Origin: Clostridium_AD sp964467165
GTDB taxonomy: Bacteria; Bacillota; Clostridia; Clostridiales; Clostridiaceae
DNA: 64,000 bases
Direction: 5' to 3'
NCBI GenBank assembly: GCA_964467165.1
Contig: CAYXOL010000008.1
Location: 52,565 to 116,564 of the forward strand
Shown: one piece after another, positions 17,950 to 26,707 of the stretch
How positions within the stretch are numbered: position 1 is the stretch's first letter
Layout: each line of letters begins with the position of its first letter
Notes under the pieces: generated by a model
Database searches by the model: none
Told to the model about the DNA's origin: nothing
Seen by the model: only the letters and a program-made list of their open reading frames with translations
Made by a program: the position numbers and the translations under genes

Positions 17950-18053
17950 AATATCTCCTACATAACCACAACATATTTACTTTACAGTTATGTTTGCCAA
18001 TTAGTCTAGAGATTATTACATAAGCTAAAGATAAAAGTTGAAAAAAATTCATT

Positions 18054-18452
18054 TTATTTTAAATCATCTTTCCAAAGTTCAAGATTTTGCGACACTCTAT
18101 AATTATTTATTGCATTATGTATTGTTTGTTCCGCCAGCACTGAGCAATGCACTTTTGATGTTGGTAATCCCTCTAGTGCTTCAACAACTGATTTGTTGGT
18201 TAATTTCCATGCATCCTCTGTGGTCTTCCCCTTTATAAGTTCTGTAGCTATACTAGAAGATGCAATGGCAGATCCACAACCAAAAGCTTTAAACTTAACA
18301 CTTCTTATTATATTGTTTTCAACTTTTATGTAAATTTTCATTATATCCCCACAACTCGGGTCTCCTGCCTCTCCAATACCGTTAGCATCACCTAATATTC
18401 CAACATTTCTCGGGCAATAAAAATGTTCCATAACCTTATCGCTATATATCAT
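18054..18452 (-). CDS. Second IscU/NifU-type iron-sulfur scaffold
   Basis: The 132-residue protein is a paralogue of the scaffold at 19633-20061, with near-identical blocks (KAFGCGSAIASSS; ATELIKGKT). The three cluster-ligand cysteines are present, in PSCGDIMK, FGCGSAI and VHCSVLAE. It should therefore be able to carry a cluster. The start used is the ATG at 18452, seven bases from AAAGGAG; another ATG two codons upstream sits too close. It is separated from mnmA by a hairpin, so it may be expressed differently from the first copy. Confidence 0.9.
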   Translation of the reverse strand: MIYSDKVMEHFYCPRNVGILGDANGIGEAGDPSCGDIMKIYIKVENNIIRSVKFKAFGCGSAIASSSIATELIKGKTTEDAWKLTNKSVVEALEGLPTSKVHCSVLAEQTIHNAINNYRVSQNLELWKDDLK

Positions 18453-18486
18453 AATCATTCTCCTTTTCTCACAATAAATACAAAGA

Positions 18487-18512
18487 GATACCTAGTTTTT
18501 CAACTAGATATC
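18487..18512. terminator. 11-bp hairpin between mnmA and the second scaffold gene
   Basis: GATACCTAGTT pairs with AACTAGATATC (one wobble) around a four-base loop. On the minus strand it is followed only by a weak T-rich stretch, so it is a partial terminator or processing site. Confidence 0.45.
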
Positions 18513-18545
18513 CCCCACTTAAATTATCCATCAAAGTAACTTTAT

Positions 18546-19622
18546 TTATAAAACTGCCTCTATTATACCGCCACCTACTACTATATCTTCTAAATAGAAA
18601 ACTACTGATTGGCCTTTGGTTATAGCTCTTTGCTTGTTATCAAAAACAAGTTTTATCCTGTCATTTTCTAAAGGAATTAGAGTAGCCAGTTCTGGTTTTG
18701 CAGAATATCTAATTTTAGCAGTAACTCTTAAATCCGACTCCAGTTTATCAAACAAAATGAAATTCAACTCTTTCGCTATAAGTTCAGTTTTAAAAATATC
18801 CTCTTCGTCGCCTAAAACCACTTGGTTAGTTAGTGGATTAATATCGGTAACAAAAACAGGCTTACCTAGTGCTATACCTAGTCCTTTTCTCTGACCTATA
18901 GTATAATACACTATTCCTTTGTGAGTTCCTAAAACTTTTTCCTTCTTATCAACGAAATTACCTGACTTTATTTCCCTACCACTATAATTTTTAATATAAG
19001 CTCCATGGTCATTATCAGGAATAAAACATATTTCTTGGCTATCCTTTTTCCTGAAAACCTCAAGCCCAATTTTCTCTGCAATATCCCGTATTTCTGGCTT
19101 TGTGTATTCCCCACAAGGCATTAAGGTATGGCTTAATTGATCTTGCGTTAAGCTATATAGTGCGTAAGTCTGGTCTTTATGATTATCATCTGCTTTTTTA
19201 AGTACATACCTACCATCACATTTTTCAATTTTAGCATAGTGTCCCGTAGCTATAAAATCTGCACCAAGAGCCTCTGCCTTTCTTAAAAATTCTTTGAACT
19301 TAATTTCTTTATTACATACAATACATGGGTTAGGGGTTCTACCCTCCATATATTCATCAATAAAATTATCAATAACACTTGTTTTAAAAGCATCCTTAAA
19401 ATTCATAACATAAAAAGGAATATCTAGCACATCTGCAACACGCCTTGCATCATTTGCAGCTGAAATAGAACAACATCCACCTTCATTTTCTTCATAATCA
19501 GGATTATCCTCAGAAAGCTTCATCATAATTCCTATAACTTCATAGCCTTGCTCTTTCAAAAGATAGGCAGCTACAGAACTATCTACTCCTCCACTCATAC
19601 CAATAACTACTTTTTTTTTCAT
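18546..19622 (-). CDS. mnmA: tRNA-specific 2-thiouridylase MnmA
   Basis: The 358-residue enzyme thiolates U34 of tRNA Lys, Glu and Gln, using sulfur passed from a cysteine desulfurase. The ATP-pyrophosphatase loop is GMSGGVDSSVAAYLL at residues 8-22. The catalytic cysteines lie in GRTPNPCIVCNKEIKF and DSQEICFIPD. The C-terminal barrel holds AKIRYSAKP. Length is typical. It lies directly downstream of iscS and iscU, which fits delivery of sulfur from IscS. Confidence 0.96.
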   Translation of the reverse strand: MKKKVVIGMSGGVDSSVAAYLLKEQGYEVIGIMMKLSEDNPDYEENEGGCCSISAANDARRVADVLDIPFYVMNFKDAFKTSVIDNFIDEYMEGRTPNPCIVCNKEIKFKEFLRKAEALGADFIATGHYAKIEKCDGRYVLKKADDNHKDQTYALYSLTQDQLSHTLMPCGEYTKPEIRDIAEKIGLEVFRKKDSQEICFIPDNDHGAYIKNYSGREIKSGNFVDKKEKVLGTHKGIVYYTIGQRKGLGIALGKPVFVTDINPLTNQVVLGDEEDIFKTELIAKELNFILFDKLESDLRVTAKIRYSAKPELATLIPLENDRIKLVFDNKQRAITKGQSVVFYLEDIVVGGGIIEAVL

Positions 19623-19632
19623 CTAATATCCC

Positions 19633-20061
19633 CTATTCTCCGTGCACCTCGGCATGTATATCATCGTGTTCTGTGTAGTCCCATACTTCAAGCCCAGCTT
19701 TACTTCTATAGTCATTGATTGCTTTGTGGATAGCTTCTTCAGCAAGTACTGAGCAATGCATTTTTATTGGTGGAAGACCATCTAAGGCTTCAGCAACAGC
19801 TTGGTTTGTTAATGTCCATGCATCATCTACAGATTTGCCTTTAATAAGTTCTGTAGCCATACTTGAAGACGCTATAGCAGACCCACAACCAAAAGTTTTG
19901 AACTTTGCATCTATAACTATATTATTCTCTACTTTTAAATAAACCTTCATGATATCTCCACATTTAGCATTACCAACTTCACCAATTCCGTCAGCATTTA
20001 TAATTTCCCCTACATTTCTTGGATTTGTAAAATGGTCCATAACTTTTTCACTGTACATCAT
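19633..20061 (-). CDS. iscU: Iron-sulfur cluster scaffold IscU/NifU
   Basis: The 142-residue scaffold assembles clusters with IscS. The three ligand cysteines are in AKCGDIMK, FGCGSAI and MHCSVLAE. A short acidic and histidine-containing tail (TEHDDIHAEVHGE) extends beyond the second copy at 18054-18452. It starts one base after the iscS stop and is clearly in the same transcript. GAAGGGGG precedes the ATG. Confidence 0.95.
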   Translation of the reverse strand: MMYSEKVMDHFTNPRNVGEIINADGIGEVGNAKCGDIMKVYLKVENNIVIDAKFKTFGCGSAIASSSMATELIKGKSVDDAWTLTNQAVAEALDGLPPIKMHCSVLAEEAIHKAINDYRSKAGLEVWDYTEHDDIHAEVHGE

Positions 20062-20062
20062 A

Positions 20063-21247
20063 TTAAATTTCCCCCTTCTTTAAGTAATCATCATATAATG
20101 GTGACATATCTCTTAATCTTTGAATAATACCCGGTACTGTTTTTAATACAAAATCTACTTCTTCTTCTGTGGTTGCATCACCTAAAGATAATCTTAGGGA
20201 ACCGTGAGCTATTTCATGTTCAAGACCTATAGCTAGTAGAACGTGAGACGGATCTAAAGAACCCGACGTACATGCACTTCCACTAGAACCTGCGATACCA
20301 TTTGCATCTAACATAAGTAGTATAGATTCACCTTCTATAAATCTAAAGCATATATTTGAATTGCCAGGAAGTCTATTTTCGCCCCTTGGTCCATTTAACC
20401 TTGTATATGGTATTTCTAATAATCCATTAATAAGTTTATCTCTTAAATAAACTAATTTTTTATTGTTTTCTTCCATGTTTTGAGTTGCTATTTCTATAGC
20501 TTTACCAAATCCTACTATGCTTGCCACATTTTCCGTACCGGCTCTTCTATTTCTTTCTTGTCCGCCACCATGTATTAAATTATCTATTTTGATACCTTTT
20601 TTTACATATAGTGCTCCAATGCCTTTAGGGCCATAAAATTTATGAGCAGCAATTGATAATAAATCTATATTCATTTCTTTTACATCTACTGGAATATGCC
20701 CTACTGCTTGAACTGCATCTGTATGAAAAAGTATTTTCTTACTTCTGCATAAGGCCCCTATTTCTTTAACCGGCTCTATTGTTCCAATTTCATTATTAGC
20801 AAACATTATTGATACTAGAATAGTTTTATCTGTAATAGCATTTTCTAAATCTTTAATATTAATAAGGCCATATTCATCTACAGGTAAATATGTAATATCA
20901 TATCCGTTCTTAGCTAAATATTCGCAAGTATGTAATACAGCATGGTGTTCAATTGTTGTTGTTATTATATGATTTCCTTTTTGTTTATACGCCGAAGCTA
21001 TTCCCTTTATTGCCCAATTATCTGCTTCTGATCCTCCACCAGTAAAGAAAATTTCACTTTCATTGGCGTTTATAGCTTTTGCCACCTTATCTCTGGCAAT
21101 ATCAATAGCTTTTTTAGTTTCTCTTGCTAGCGTGTAAATTGAAGATGGATTTCCAAAATATGTTGTGAAATAAGGAATCATCTCTTCTAAAACTTCGGGT
21201 TTTGTATAGGTGGTTGCAGCATGATCCATATAAACTGATTTATTCAT
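20063..21247 (-). CDS. iscS: Cysteine desulfurase
   Basis: The 394-residue PLP enzyme removes sulfur from cysteine for cluster and tRNA thiolation pathways. Landmarks are MDHAATT at the N-terminus, the PLP lysine in SIAAHKFYGPKG, and the catalytic cysteine loop GSSGSACTSGSLDPSHVL. This loop type is group I (IscS/NifS). The start overlaps the end of iscR by 8 bases, so regulator and enzyme are translationally coupled. Confidence 0.96.
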   Translation of the reverse strand: MNKSVYMDHAATTYTKPEVLEEMIPYFTTYFGNPSSIYTLARETKKAIDIARDKVAKAINANESEIFFTGGGSEADNWAIKGIASAYKQKGNHIITTTIEHHAVLHTCEYLAKNGYDITYLPVDEYGLINIKDLENAITDKTILVSIMFANNEIGTIEPVKEIGALCRSKKILFHTDAVQAVGHIPVDVKEMNIDLLSIAAHKFYGPKGIGALYVKKGIKIDNLIHGGGQERNRRAGTENVASIVGFGKAIEIATQNMEENNKKLVYLRDKLINGLLEIPYTRLNGPRGENRLPGNSNICFRFIEGESILLMLDANGIAGSSGSACTSGSLDPSHVLLAIGLEHEIAHGSLRLSLGDATTEEEVDFVLKTVPGIIQRLRDMSPLYDDYLKKGEI

Positions 21248-21680
21248 TATGATTCACTCCTTTATTTAATGATATTTCATTATAATCATCAACAATATCT
21301 TTTAAAGTTATTGAGGATGTTACACTATCTATACTGTTTTTTATTTTTTTCCATAATAATCTTGTAGCACAACAATCTACTTTATTGCAAGCTCCATCTT
21401 CAAGGCAATCTGAGACTTCAATTGGTCCTTCAAGCACGTTAATAACATCATATATAGTTATCTCCTCTGGTGCTCTATTTAATATATAGCCACCTTGAGC
21501 TCCCCTTACACTTTTAATAAGTTTGGCACGTCTAAGAGAAGAAAATAATTGTTCTAAATAATACTCTGAAATACTCTGTCTTTCAGAGATGCTTTTTATA
21601 GATATAGGTTGTTCTCCATAATTAATAGCTAGATCTACCATAGCTTTAACTCCATATCTTCCCTTAGTAGATAATTTCAT
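21240..21680 (-). CDS. iscR: Rrf2-family regulator of the isc cluster
   Basis: The 146-residue protein has the Rrf2 winged helix at the N-terminus (MKLSTKGRYGVKAMVDLA; ISEYYLEQLFSSLRRAKLI; GAQGGYIL). A cysteine cluster follows (CLEDGACNKVDCCATRLLW), the usual [2Fe-2S] site of IscR. It is the first gene of iscRSU-mnmA and probably represses it according to cluster supply. AAAGGAG precedes the ATG. Confidence 0.93.
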   Translation of the reverse strand: MKLSTKGRYGVKAMVDLAINYGEQPISIKSISERQSISEYYLEQLFSSLRRAKLIKSVRGAQGGYILNRAPEEITIYDVINVLEGPIEVSDCLEDGACNKVDCCATRLLWKKIKNSIDSVTSSITLKDIVDDYNEISLNKGVNHNE

Positions 21681-21727
21681 ATAATCACTCCTTTAAAGTA
21701 GAGTGTTTTACTATACTTTATAAAACC

Positions 21728-21773
21728 ATAATATCAAATCATAGTAATCGTGTCAACTATAATTATCACGATT
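21728..21773 (-). promoter_or_regulatory. isc operon promoter with inverted repeat at the -35
   Basis: On the minus strand TTGACA (21751-21756), a 17-base spacer and TATTAT (21728-21733) form a strong sigma-A promoter. AATCGTG (21746-21752) and CACGATT (21767-21773) form an inverted repeat that overlaps and precedes the -35 box. This is a good position for repressor binding by the Rrf2 protein; binding is inferred. Confidence 0.65.
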
Positions 21774-21952
21774 TTTCATTATTATTTCCAATTATAAGCT
21801 AAATTATTATATTATTCATTAATAATCTTACTATATATCCATAATGCTCAATTTTGCATATTATAATTACAATGATTATACATTTTGTATTAAATGTTTA
21901 TTTTAGATGTTGCTAAAGACAAGTTCACACATAAAGAAATTTGTAATAATTG

Positions 21953-22039
21953 TTGAATGGATTAATTATGTATAGTATAGTATAATTTAAAAAACGATTT
22001 ATAGGTATATGCCTCACGTATTTGCATACTTACGTAGGG
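21953..22039 (+). promoter_or_regulatory. Promoter and leader hairpin of the HisRS-like gene
   Basis: TTGAAT (21953-21958), a 17-base spacer and TATAGT (21976-21981) form a plausible promoter. In the leader, CCTCACGTA (22012-22020) can pair with TACGTAGGG (22031-22039), with one wobble and one mismatch, followed by a T-rich run before the ribosome site. It could attenuate transcription. No T-box consensus was found. The rest of the 389-base gap to iscR is AT-rich with no further feature seen. Confidence 0.45.
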
Positions 22040-22069
22040 ATTTTTATATTTTTATAGGAGGTATTAAAA

Positions 22070-23386
22070 ATGAAAACTGATATCGTAAAACCATCGATTT
22101 TGCCTGGATTTATGGAACTTCTACCAGCAGATCAAATTCAATTCAACAAATTAGCAGATACAATAAGAAGGACTTATGAAAGCTTTGGGTTTATGCCCAT
22201 AGATACACCAGTAATAGAGAAATCTGAAATTCTACTTGCAAAGGGAGGAGGCGAAACCGAAAAACAAATCTACAGATTTTTAAAGGGTAGTACTGATTTA
22301 TCCCTTAGATTTGATCTAACTGTTCCTTTAGCTAGGTATGTAGCTCAAAATTATAGTTCTTTGACCTTTCCTTTTAGGCGATACCAAATTGGCAAAGTAT
22401 ATAGGGGCGAGAGAAATCAAAAGGGGCGTTTTCGTGAATTTTACCAGTGCGATATTGATATTGTAGGAAACAATAATTTAAATGTTTTGAATGATGCTGA
22501 AATACCTAGTATTATTTATTCAGTATTCAATAACCTAGGTTTTCAGAATTTCACCATAAAAATAAATAATAGAAAACTTTTAAGTGGATTTTTTGAAGCC
22601 TTGGAAATAGAAGATAGTTCAGAAGTTTTAAGGATTATTGATAAGCTAGATAAAATCGGGTTACCAAATGCCACCCAGGAACTTTTAAGTTGTGGATTAA
22701 GCAATGAAATTGTGGATAAAATCCTCGAATTTATTAACATAAGTGGTAGCAATGATGATATATTATTATTGTTATTAAATTTAAATATTTCTAATTCAAA
22801 TTTTACAGCTGGTCTTGAGGAACTTTCAACAGTTACTAAATATGTAAAATTATTCGGAGTTCCTGATGAAAATTTAAAAATAGATTTAAAAATAACTAGA
22901 GGTCTTGATTATTACACTGGAACAGTTTATGAAACATTTTTAAATGAATACCCTTCTATCGGTTCTGTGTGCTCAGGTGGACGCTATGACAATTTAGCAG
23001 AATATTATACAAAACAAAAACTACCTGGAGTTGGAATATCAATAGGGCTTACTAGATTATTTTATCAATTAAATGAAGCTGGCTTCTTTAAAAATGATTC
23101 TAGTAAATCTATAACAAAAGTGCTAGTAATACCACTTGATAATAATATTGATTATGGAATTTCTCTTGCGAATTTTTTAAGGGATAAGGGAGTAGTCACA
23201 GAAATATACCTTGAGGAAGGAAAGCTCGTAAAAAAACTTGGCTATGCGGATAAATTAAGCATTCCCTTTGTAATATTAATGGGTGAAAAAGAAGTTGAAA
23301 ACAAAATGGCTACCATTAAAAATATGGTTACTGGCGAACAAACAACTGTTGATTTTCATATAGTTTATGAAATAATCAATGCATAA
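22070..23386 (+). CDS. Histidyl-tRNA synthetase-like protein
   Basis: The 438-residue class II synthetase shows motif 2 in the form VYRGERNQKGRFREFYQCDIDIVG split over residues 105-130, the histidine-binding RGLDYYTGTVYE, and motif 3 PGVGISIGLTRL. A C-terminal anticodon-binding-like domain follows (VLVIPLDNNIDYG; VTEIYLEEGKLVKKLGYADK). The intact motifs and anticodon domain favour HisRS over the regulatory paralogue HisZ. The YQCDIDIVG style is unlike the usual clostridial hisS, so it may be a second copy. AGGAGG precedes the ATG. Confidence 0.82.
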   Translation: MKTDIVKPSILPGFMELLPADQIQFNKLADTIRRTYESFGFMPIDTPVIEKSEILLAKGGGETEKQIYRFLKGSTDLSLRFDLTVPLARYVAQNYSSLTFPFRRYQIGKVYRGERNQKGRFREFYQCDIDIVGNNNLNVLNDAEIPSIIYSVFNNLGFQNFTIKINNRKLLSGFFEALEIEDSSEVLRIIDKLDKIGLPNATQELLSCGLSNEIVDKILEFINISGSNDDILLLLLNLNISNSNFTAGLEELSTVTKYVKLFGVPDENLKIDLKITRGLDYYTGTVYETFLNEYPSIGSVCSGGRYDNLAEYYTKQKLPGVGISIGLTRLFYQLNEAGFFKNDSSKSITKVLVIPLDNNIDYGISLANFLRDKGVVTEIYLEEGKLVKKLGYADKLSIPFVILMGEKEVENKMATIKNMVTGEQTTVDFHIVYEIINA

Positions 23387-23408
23387 ATCAAGGCCTCGTA
23401 AAAATTAT

Positions 23409-23445
23409 TATTATCCCACAAATGGATTTTCTTTTGTGGGATAAT
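23409..23445. terminator. Hairpin after the HisRS-like gene
   Basis: ATTATCCCACAAA pairs with TTTTGTGGGATAAT around an 8- to 10-base loop. It has no T run on either side, so it could act as a 3' stabiliser rather than a full terminator. Confidence 0.55.
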
Positions 23446-23480
23446 AGTAGTTATAAACCTAATTAAAGGAGATAATATAT

Positions 23481-24674
23481 ATGGATTCAAATAGGAATGC
23501 CAGATGGTTAGAGGATATTAATTTCTTATCCTCTGAGCTTCCACAAAAACATAAAAACTTATTTTTCAAAAAGAGTAAAGAGGATTTTTTTACAGAAATA
23601 GATAGCTTAAAAATGAATATTGATTCTTTTAATGACTATGAAATAGAATTACAAATCGCGAAAATCGTTGCCTCTATAAAGGATGCACACACTTCTGTAC
23701 CATTAAAGGTTAATCGCTTACTTCCCTTAGAATTATATTGGTTTTCAGATGGAATATATGTAATATTAGCCCCTGTCCAGTACAAAGAGATCTTATATTG
23801 CAAAATAAAGAAAATAAATAAATTTTGTATAGAGGAAATTGTTGATGCTTTAAGTTCCATTATATCCTACGAAAATGAAATCCATCTTAAATCACAACTT
23901 CCTAAATTCTTACCTGCTATTGAATTACTATATGATTTGGGATTTGTTAATGATATTGATAGTTTAGAATTAACCTTTGAAGATAAAAACAAAAAAATAA
24001 GAACTTTAAATGTAAATTCTTTTCCACTAAAGGAATGGCGGGAAATGCATTCTTTAATTAAAAGTGATTTAGTACATATGAAAAGCCTACCTCTTTATAG
24101 AAAAAACAGCCACAAGAATTACTGGTTCCAATACATACCTGATGCAAATATTGTGTACTTTAAATATAATACTTGCAGGGACATGTTGCCTATAGATGTG
24201 TTTACCTTTTGCAAAAATTTGGTCAAGTTCATTGAAAAACATAAAGTGAAAAAGCTGATAATTGATTTGAGAAACAATTCTGGTGGCAATTCTTCATTAT
24301 TGGACCCCTTTATTGAAGACATAAAAAATCTTGAGAAAATCAATGAAATCGGTAAACTCTTTGTAATAATAGGCCGAGAGACCTTTTCTTCAGCCCTATT
24401 AAATGCATTTTTCTTAAAAGAAAGTACCGCCGCAATATTTTTAGGAGAACCCACTGGTGGAAAACCCAACTGCTACGGTGAATTGCAGCGATTTACTTTA
24501 AAAAATTCTGGACTTACAGTTTGCTACTCTACAGAATATTATAAAATTATTGAAGATGATAACCTACCATCTTTTTTCCCAGATGTTAATATAACTCTCA
24601 CTATACAAAATTATGTTGATAACCAGGATCCATGTTTTGAATATTTTTTTAATAAAGTCACATTTCCCTCCTAA
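23481..24674 (+). CDS. S41 family (C-terminal-processing type) peptidase
   Basis: The 397-residue protein ends in an S41 catalytic domain: KLIIDLRNNSGGNSSL near residue 260, the serine segment GRETFSSALLNAF near 300, and FLGEPTGGKPNCYGE with a lysine about 24 residues after the serine. The N-terminal helical region lacks a PDZ domain. There is no signal peptide or membrane segment, so it is probably cytosolic, which is unusual for this family. The substrate is unknown. AAAGGAG precedes the ATG. It lies 45 bases upstream of a cysteine-desulfurase-like gene. Confidence 0.8.
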   Translation: MDSNRNARWLEDINFLSSELPQKHKNLFFKKSKEDFFTEIDSLKMNIDSFNDYEIELQIAKIVASIKDAHTSVPLKVNRLLPLELYWFSDGIYVILAPVQYKEILYCKIKKINKFCIEEIVDALSSIISYENEIHLKSQLPKFLPAIELLYDLGFVNDIDSLELTFEDKNKKIRTLNVNSFPLKEWREMHSLIKSDLVHMKSLPLYRKNSHKNYWFQYIPDANIVYFKYNTCRDMLPIDVFTFCKNLVKFIEKHKVKKLIIDLRNNSGGNSSLLDPFIEDIKNLEKINEIGKLFVIIGRETFSSALLNAFFLKESTAAIFLGEPTGGKPNCYGELQRFTLKNSGLTVCYSTEYYKIIEDDNLPSFFPDVNITLTIQNYVDNQDPCFEYFFNKVTFPS

Positions 24675-24718
24675 AATTAATACTATATACTGTGAATAAT
24701 TATGCTGGGAGGAGTATT

Positions 24719-26068
24719 ATGACCTTTAAAGCTATAAGTCCAAGCTACAGAGATTTAATCCTTGGCGTAAACAAAAGGGTACCTCTTATATCCGGAAAAA
24801 GTACTACTGCAATTAATTTTGATAATGCAGCAACTACACCACCCTTTAAATCTGTTATGGAAGCTATTGCAGATTTTGCTCCGTGGTATTCCTCCATCCA
24901 TCGTGGTGAAGGATTTAAATCTCAACTGACCACTAGATTATATGAGGATTCTAGAAACATTGTCCGCAATTTTGTTAACGCTGATTCTAATAATACAGTT
25001 ATTTATGTTAAAAATTCCACCGAAGCCTTTAACAAACTTTCCAACTTATTATACGATCCCTTTAATGAGAATGTTATTCTTACAACGGATATGGAGCATC
25101 ACTCCAATGACTTGCCTTGGAGAGATAAATTTATTATAGATTATATATCTATAGACGACGCTGGCAAGCTATCACTAGAAGATTTAGAAGCTAAGTTAAA
25201 TAAATATAGTAATTCTATAAAATTAGTTACAATTGCAGGTGCTTCAAATATAACCGGCTATAAAAACCCCATTTATAATATAGCTAAATTAGTTCATAAA
25301 TTCGGCTGCAAACTACTTGTTGACGGTGCACAATTAATACCTCACGCAGCTTTTAATATGAATAATAAGAATAGGTCATATAATATAGATTTTTTAATTT
25401 TCTCTGCTCATAAAATGTACGCCCCTTTTGGCACTGGAGTATTGATTGGTCCAAAAGATATTTTAGATGCTTGCAGTCCTGATTTGGTAGGTGGCGGAAC
25501 AGTGGATATTGTTACTCATGATTTTATAAAATGGAATGAATCTCCAGAGAGACATGAGGCTGGAACCCCAAATGTTATGGGAACTATAGCTCTAACATCC
25601 GCCATTAATACCTTGAGTAAGATTGGTATGAATAAGGTAGAAACAATTGAAAAAAGATTAACTGACTACGCCATTTCTCAAATAATAAACATCCCAAATC
25701 TTAAAATATATTGTGACCCCTGCACAGACGTTGACAGAGTTAGCATAATCCCATTTAATATTGATGGAATCCATCATGCTACCGTTGCTAAAATTCTTTC
25801 CTATGAATGGGGTATTTCAGTAAGAAGTGGATGTTTTTGTGCTCAGCCCTATGTAGCATCGCTATTAAATATTTCTAACGAATTTGCAGTTAATCTCATA
25901 TCAAATCCTGGTTTATACCGTCCTGGCATGGTTAGAATAAGTTTTGGTTTATATAATAGCTACGCGGAAATTGATATATTAGCTTATGCCTTAAGTAAAA
26001 TCTCATTAAAAAGAGATCATTATATTTTAAAATATCAAAACCTGAAAAAAACTCTTTTTGATGAATAA
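24719..26068 (+). CDS. Class V aminotransferase / cysteine desulfurase-like protein
   Basis: The 449-residue PLP enzyme has NFDNAATTPPFKSV near residue 30, the PLP lysine in IFSAHKMYAPFGTGV and a cysteine loop RSGCFCAQPYV. The last corresponds to the group II (SufS/Csd) catalytic loop. No suf genes are nearby and a separate IscS exists in the window, so it may act on another substrate. The ATG at 24719 follows GGGAGGAG; the frame is open to 24692 but without a ribosome site. Confidence 0.85.
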   Translation: MTFKAISPSYRDLILGVNKRVPLISGKSTTAINFDNAATTPPFKSVMEAIADFAPWYSSIHRGEGFKSQLTTRLYEDSRNIVRNFVNADSNNTVIYVKNSTEAFNKLSNLLYDPFNENVILTTDMEHHSNDLPWRDKFIIDYISIDDAGKLSLEDLEAKLNKYSNSIKLVTIAGASNITGYKNPIYNIAKLVHKFGCKLLVDGAQLIPHAAFNMNNKNRSYNIDFLIFSAHKMYAPFGTGVLIGPKDILDACSPDLVGGGTVDIVTHDFIKWNESPERHEAGTPNVMGTIALTSAINTLSKIGMNKVETIEKRLTDYAISQIINIPNLKIYCDPCTDVDRVSIIPFNIDGIHHATVAKILSYEWGISVRSGCFCAQPYVASLLNISNEFAVNLISNPGLYRPGMVRISFGLYNSYAEIDILAYALSKISLKRDHYILKYQNLKKTLFDE

Positions 26069-26095
26069 ATCTCCTTCTGAAATCTGTACTAGCAA

Positions 26096-26135
26096 ATAAA
26101 AAAAGTACTCACTTAGATAATGTGTACTTTTTTTA
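26096..26135. terminator. Bidirectional terminator
   Basis: ATAAAAAAAGTAC pairs with GTACTTTTTTTAT, with further partial pairing inside. It lies between two convergent genes and has A and T runs on the two sides, so it can serve both. Confidence 0.85.
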
Positions 26136-26147
26136 TGAGATTTTTTT

Positions 26148-26648
26148 CTATTTAATATAAGTTTCTACTATTTCTCCGTAATATACAGTATGGTAATCTC
26201 CTGTTTTATAAGCGCTTTCTACAATGTCTTTTGATAGGAACTCAGGATTCATCTCCTGTTTATATACTATTTTACATTCATAGTGAAGCTCACATTCAGC
26301 AATTATTGGGGTTTCTACCTTTTTACTCTTTTCTAAGGTTAAATTACATTCCTTAAATTTATCAATGTCTCTGCCTGATTTACTACCACACACTGCCAGG
26401 GCGCTTTTTAAACTTCCACTTAAGGGTATACTTACAGTAAAATTATCCGAACTCTCAATAAGATCATATGTATATCTTGATTTTCTTACCAAAACCGTAA
26501 ATATAGGCCTATTCCAATTGTAGCCTACACTTCCCCAACCTATAGTCATGGTATTAATCTTATCACCAGATTTTACTGTTAAAAATGCTCCCCTTGTCCG
26601 CAAAACCTCCATACCGCTTTCTAAATGCTCCGTAAAATTTACTTTCAT
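26148..26648 (-). CDS. Flavin reductase-like FMN-binding split-barrel protein
   Basis: The 166-residue protein has the split-barrel pattern GAFLTVKSGDKINTMTIGW, then PIFTVLVRKSRYTYDLIE and NFTVSIPL. These are typical of flavin reductase-like domains that bind FMN. It has no membrane segment. Electron partner and substrate are not evident from its neighbours. The start is the ATG at 26648 after GGAGGGG; a start five codons upstream falls on the ribosome site. Confidence 0.85.
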   Translation of the reverse strand: MKVNFTEHLESGMEVLRTRGAFLTVKSGDKINTMTIGWGSVGYNWNRPIFTVLVRKSRYTYDLIESSDNFTVSIPLSGSLKSALAVCGSKSGRDIDKFKECNLTLEKSKKVETPIIAECELHYECKIVYKQEMNPEFLSKDIVESAYKTGDYHTVYYGEIVETYIK

Positions 26649-26707
26649 CAATAACCCCTCCATTTGATATTTAGTGTACTTATTTATACTAGAATTATTC
26701 AGCTACT

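Noticed and set aside
22070..23386. HisZ (ATP phosphoribosyltransferase regulatory subunit) for the HisRS-like gene
   Set aside because: Motif 2, the histidine-binding motif and a C-terminal anticodon-type domain are intact, and no hisG or other his genes adjoin.
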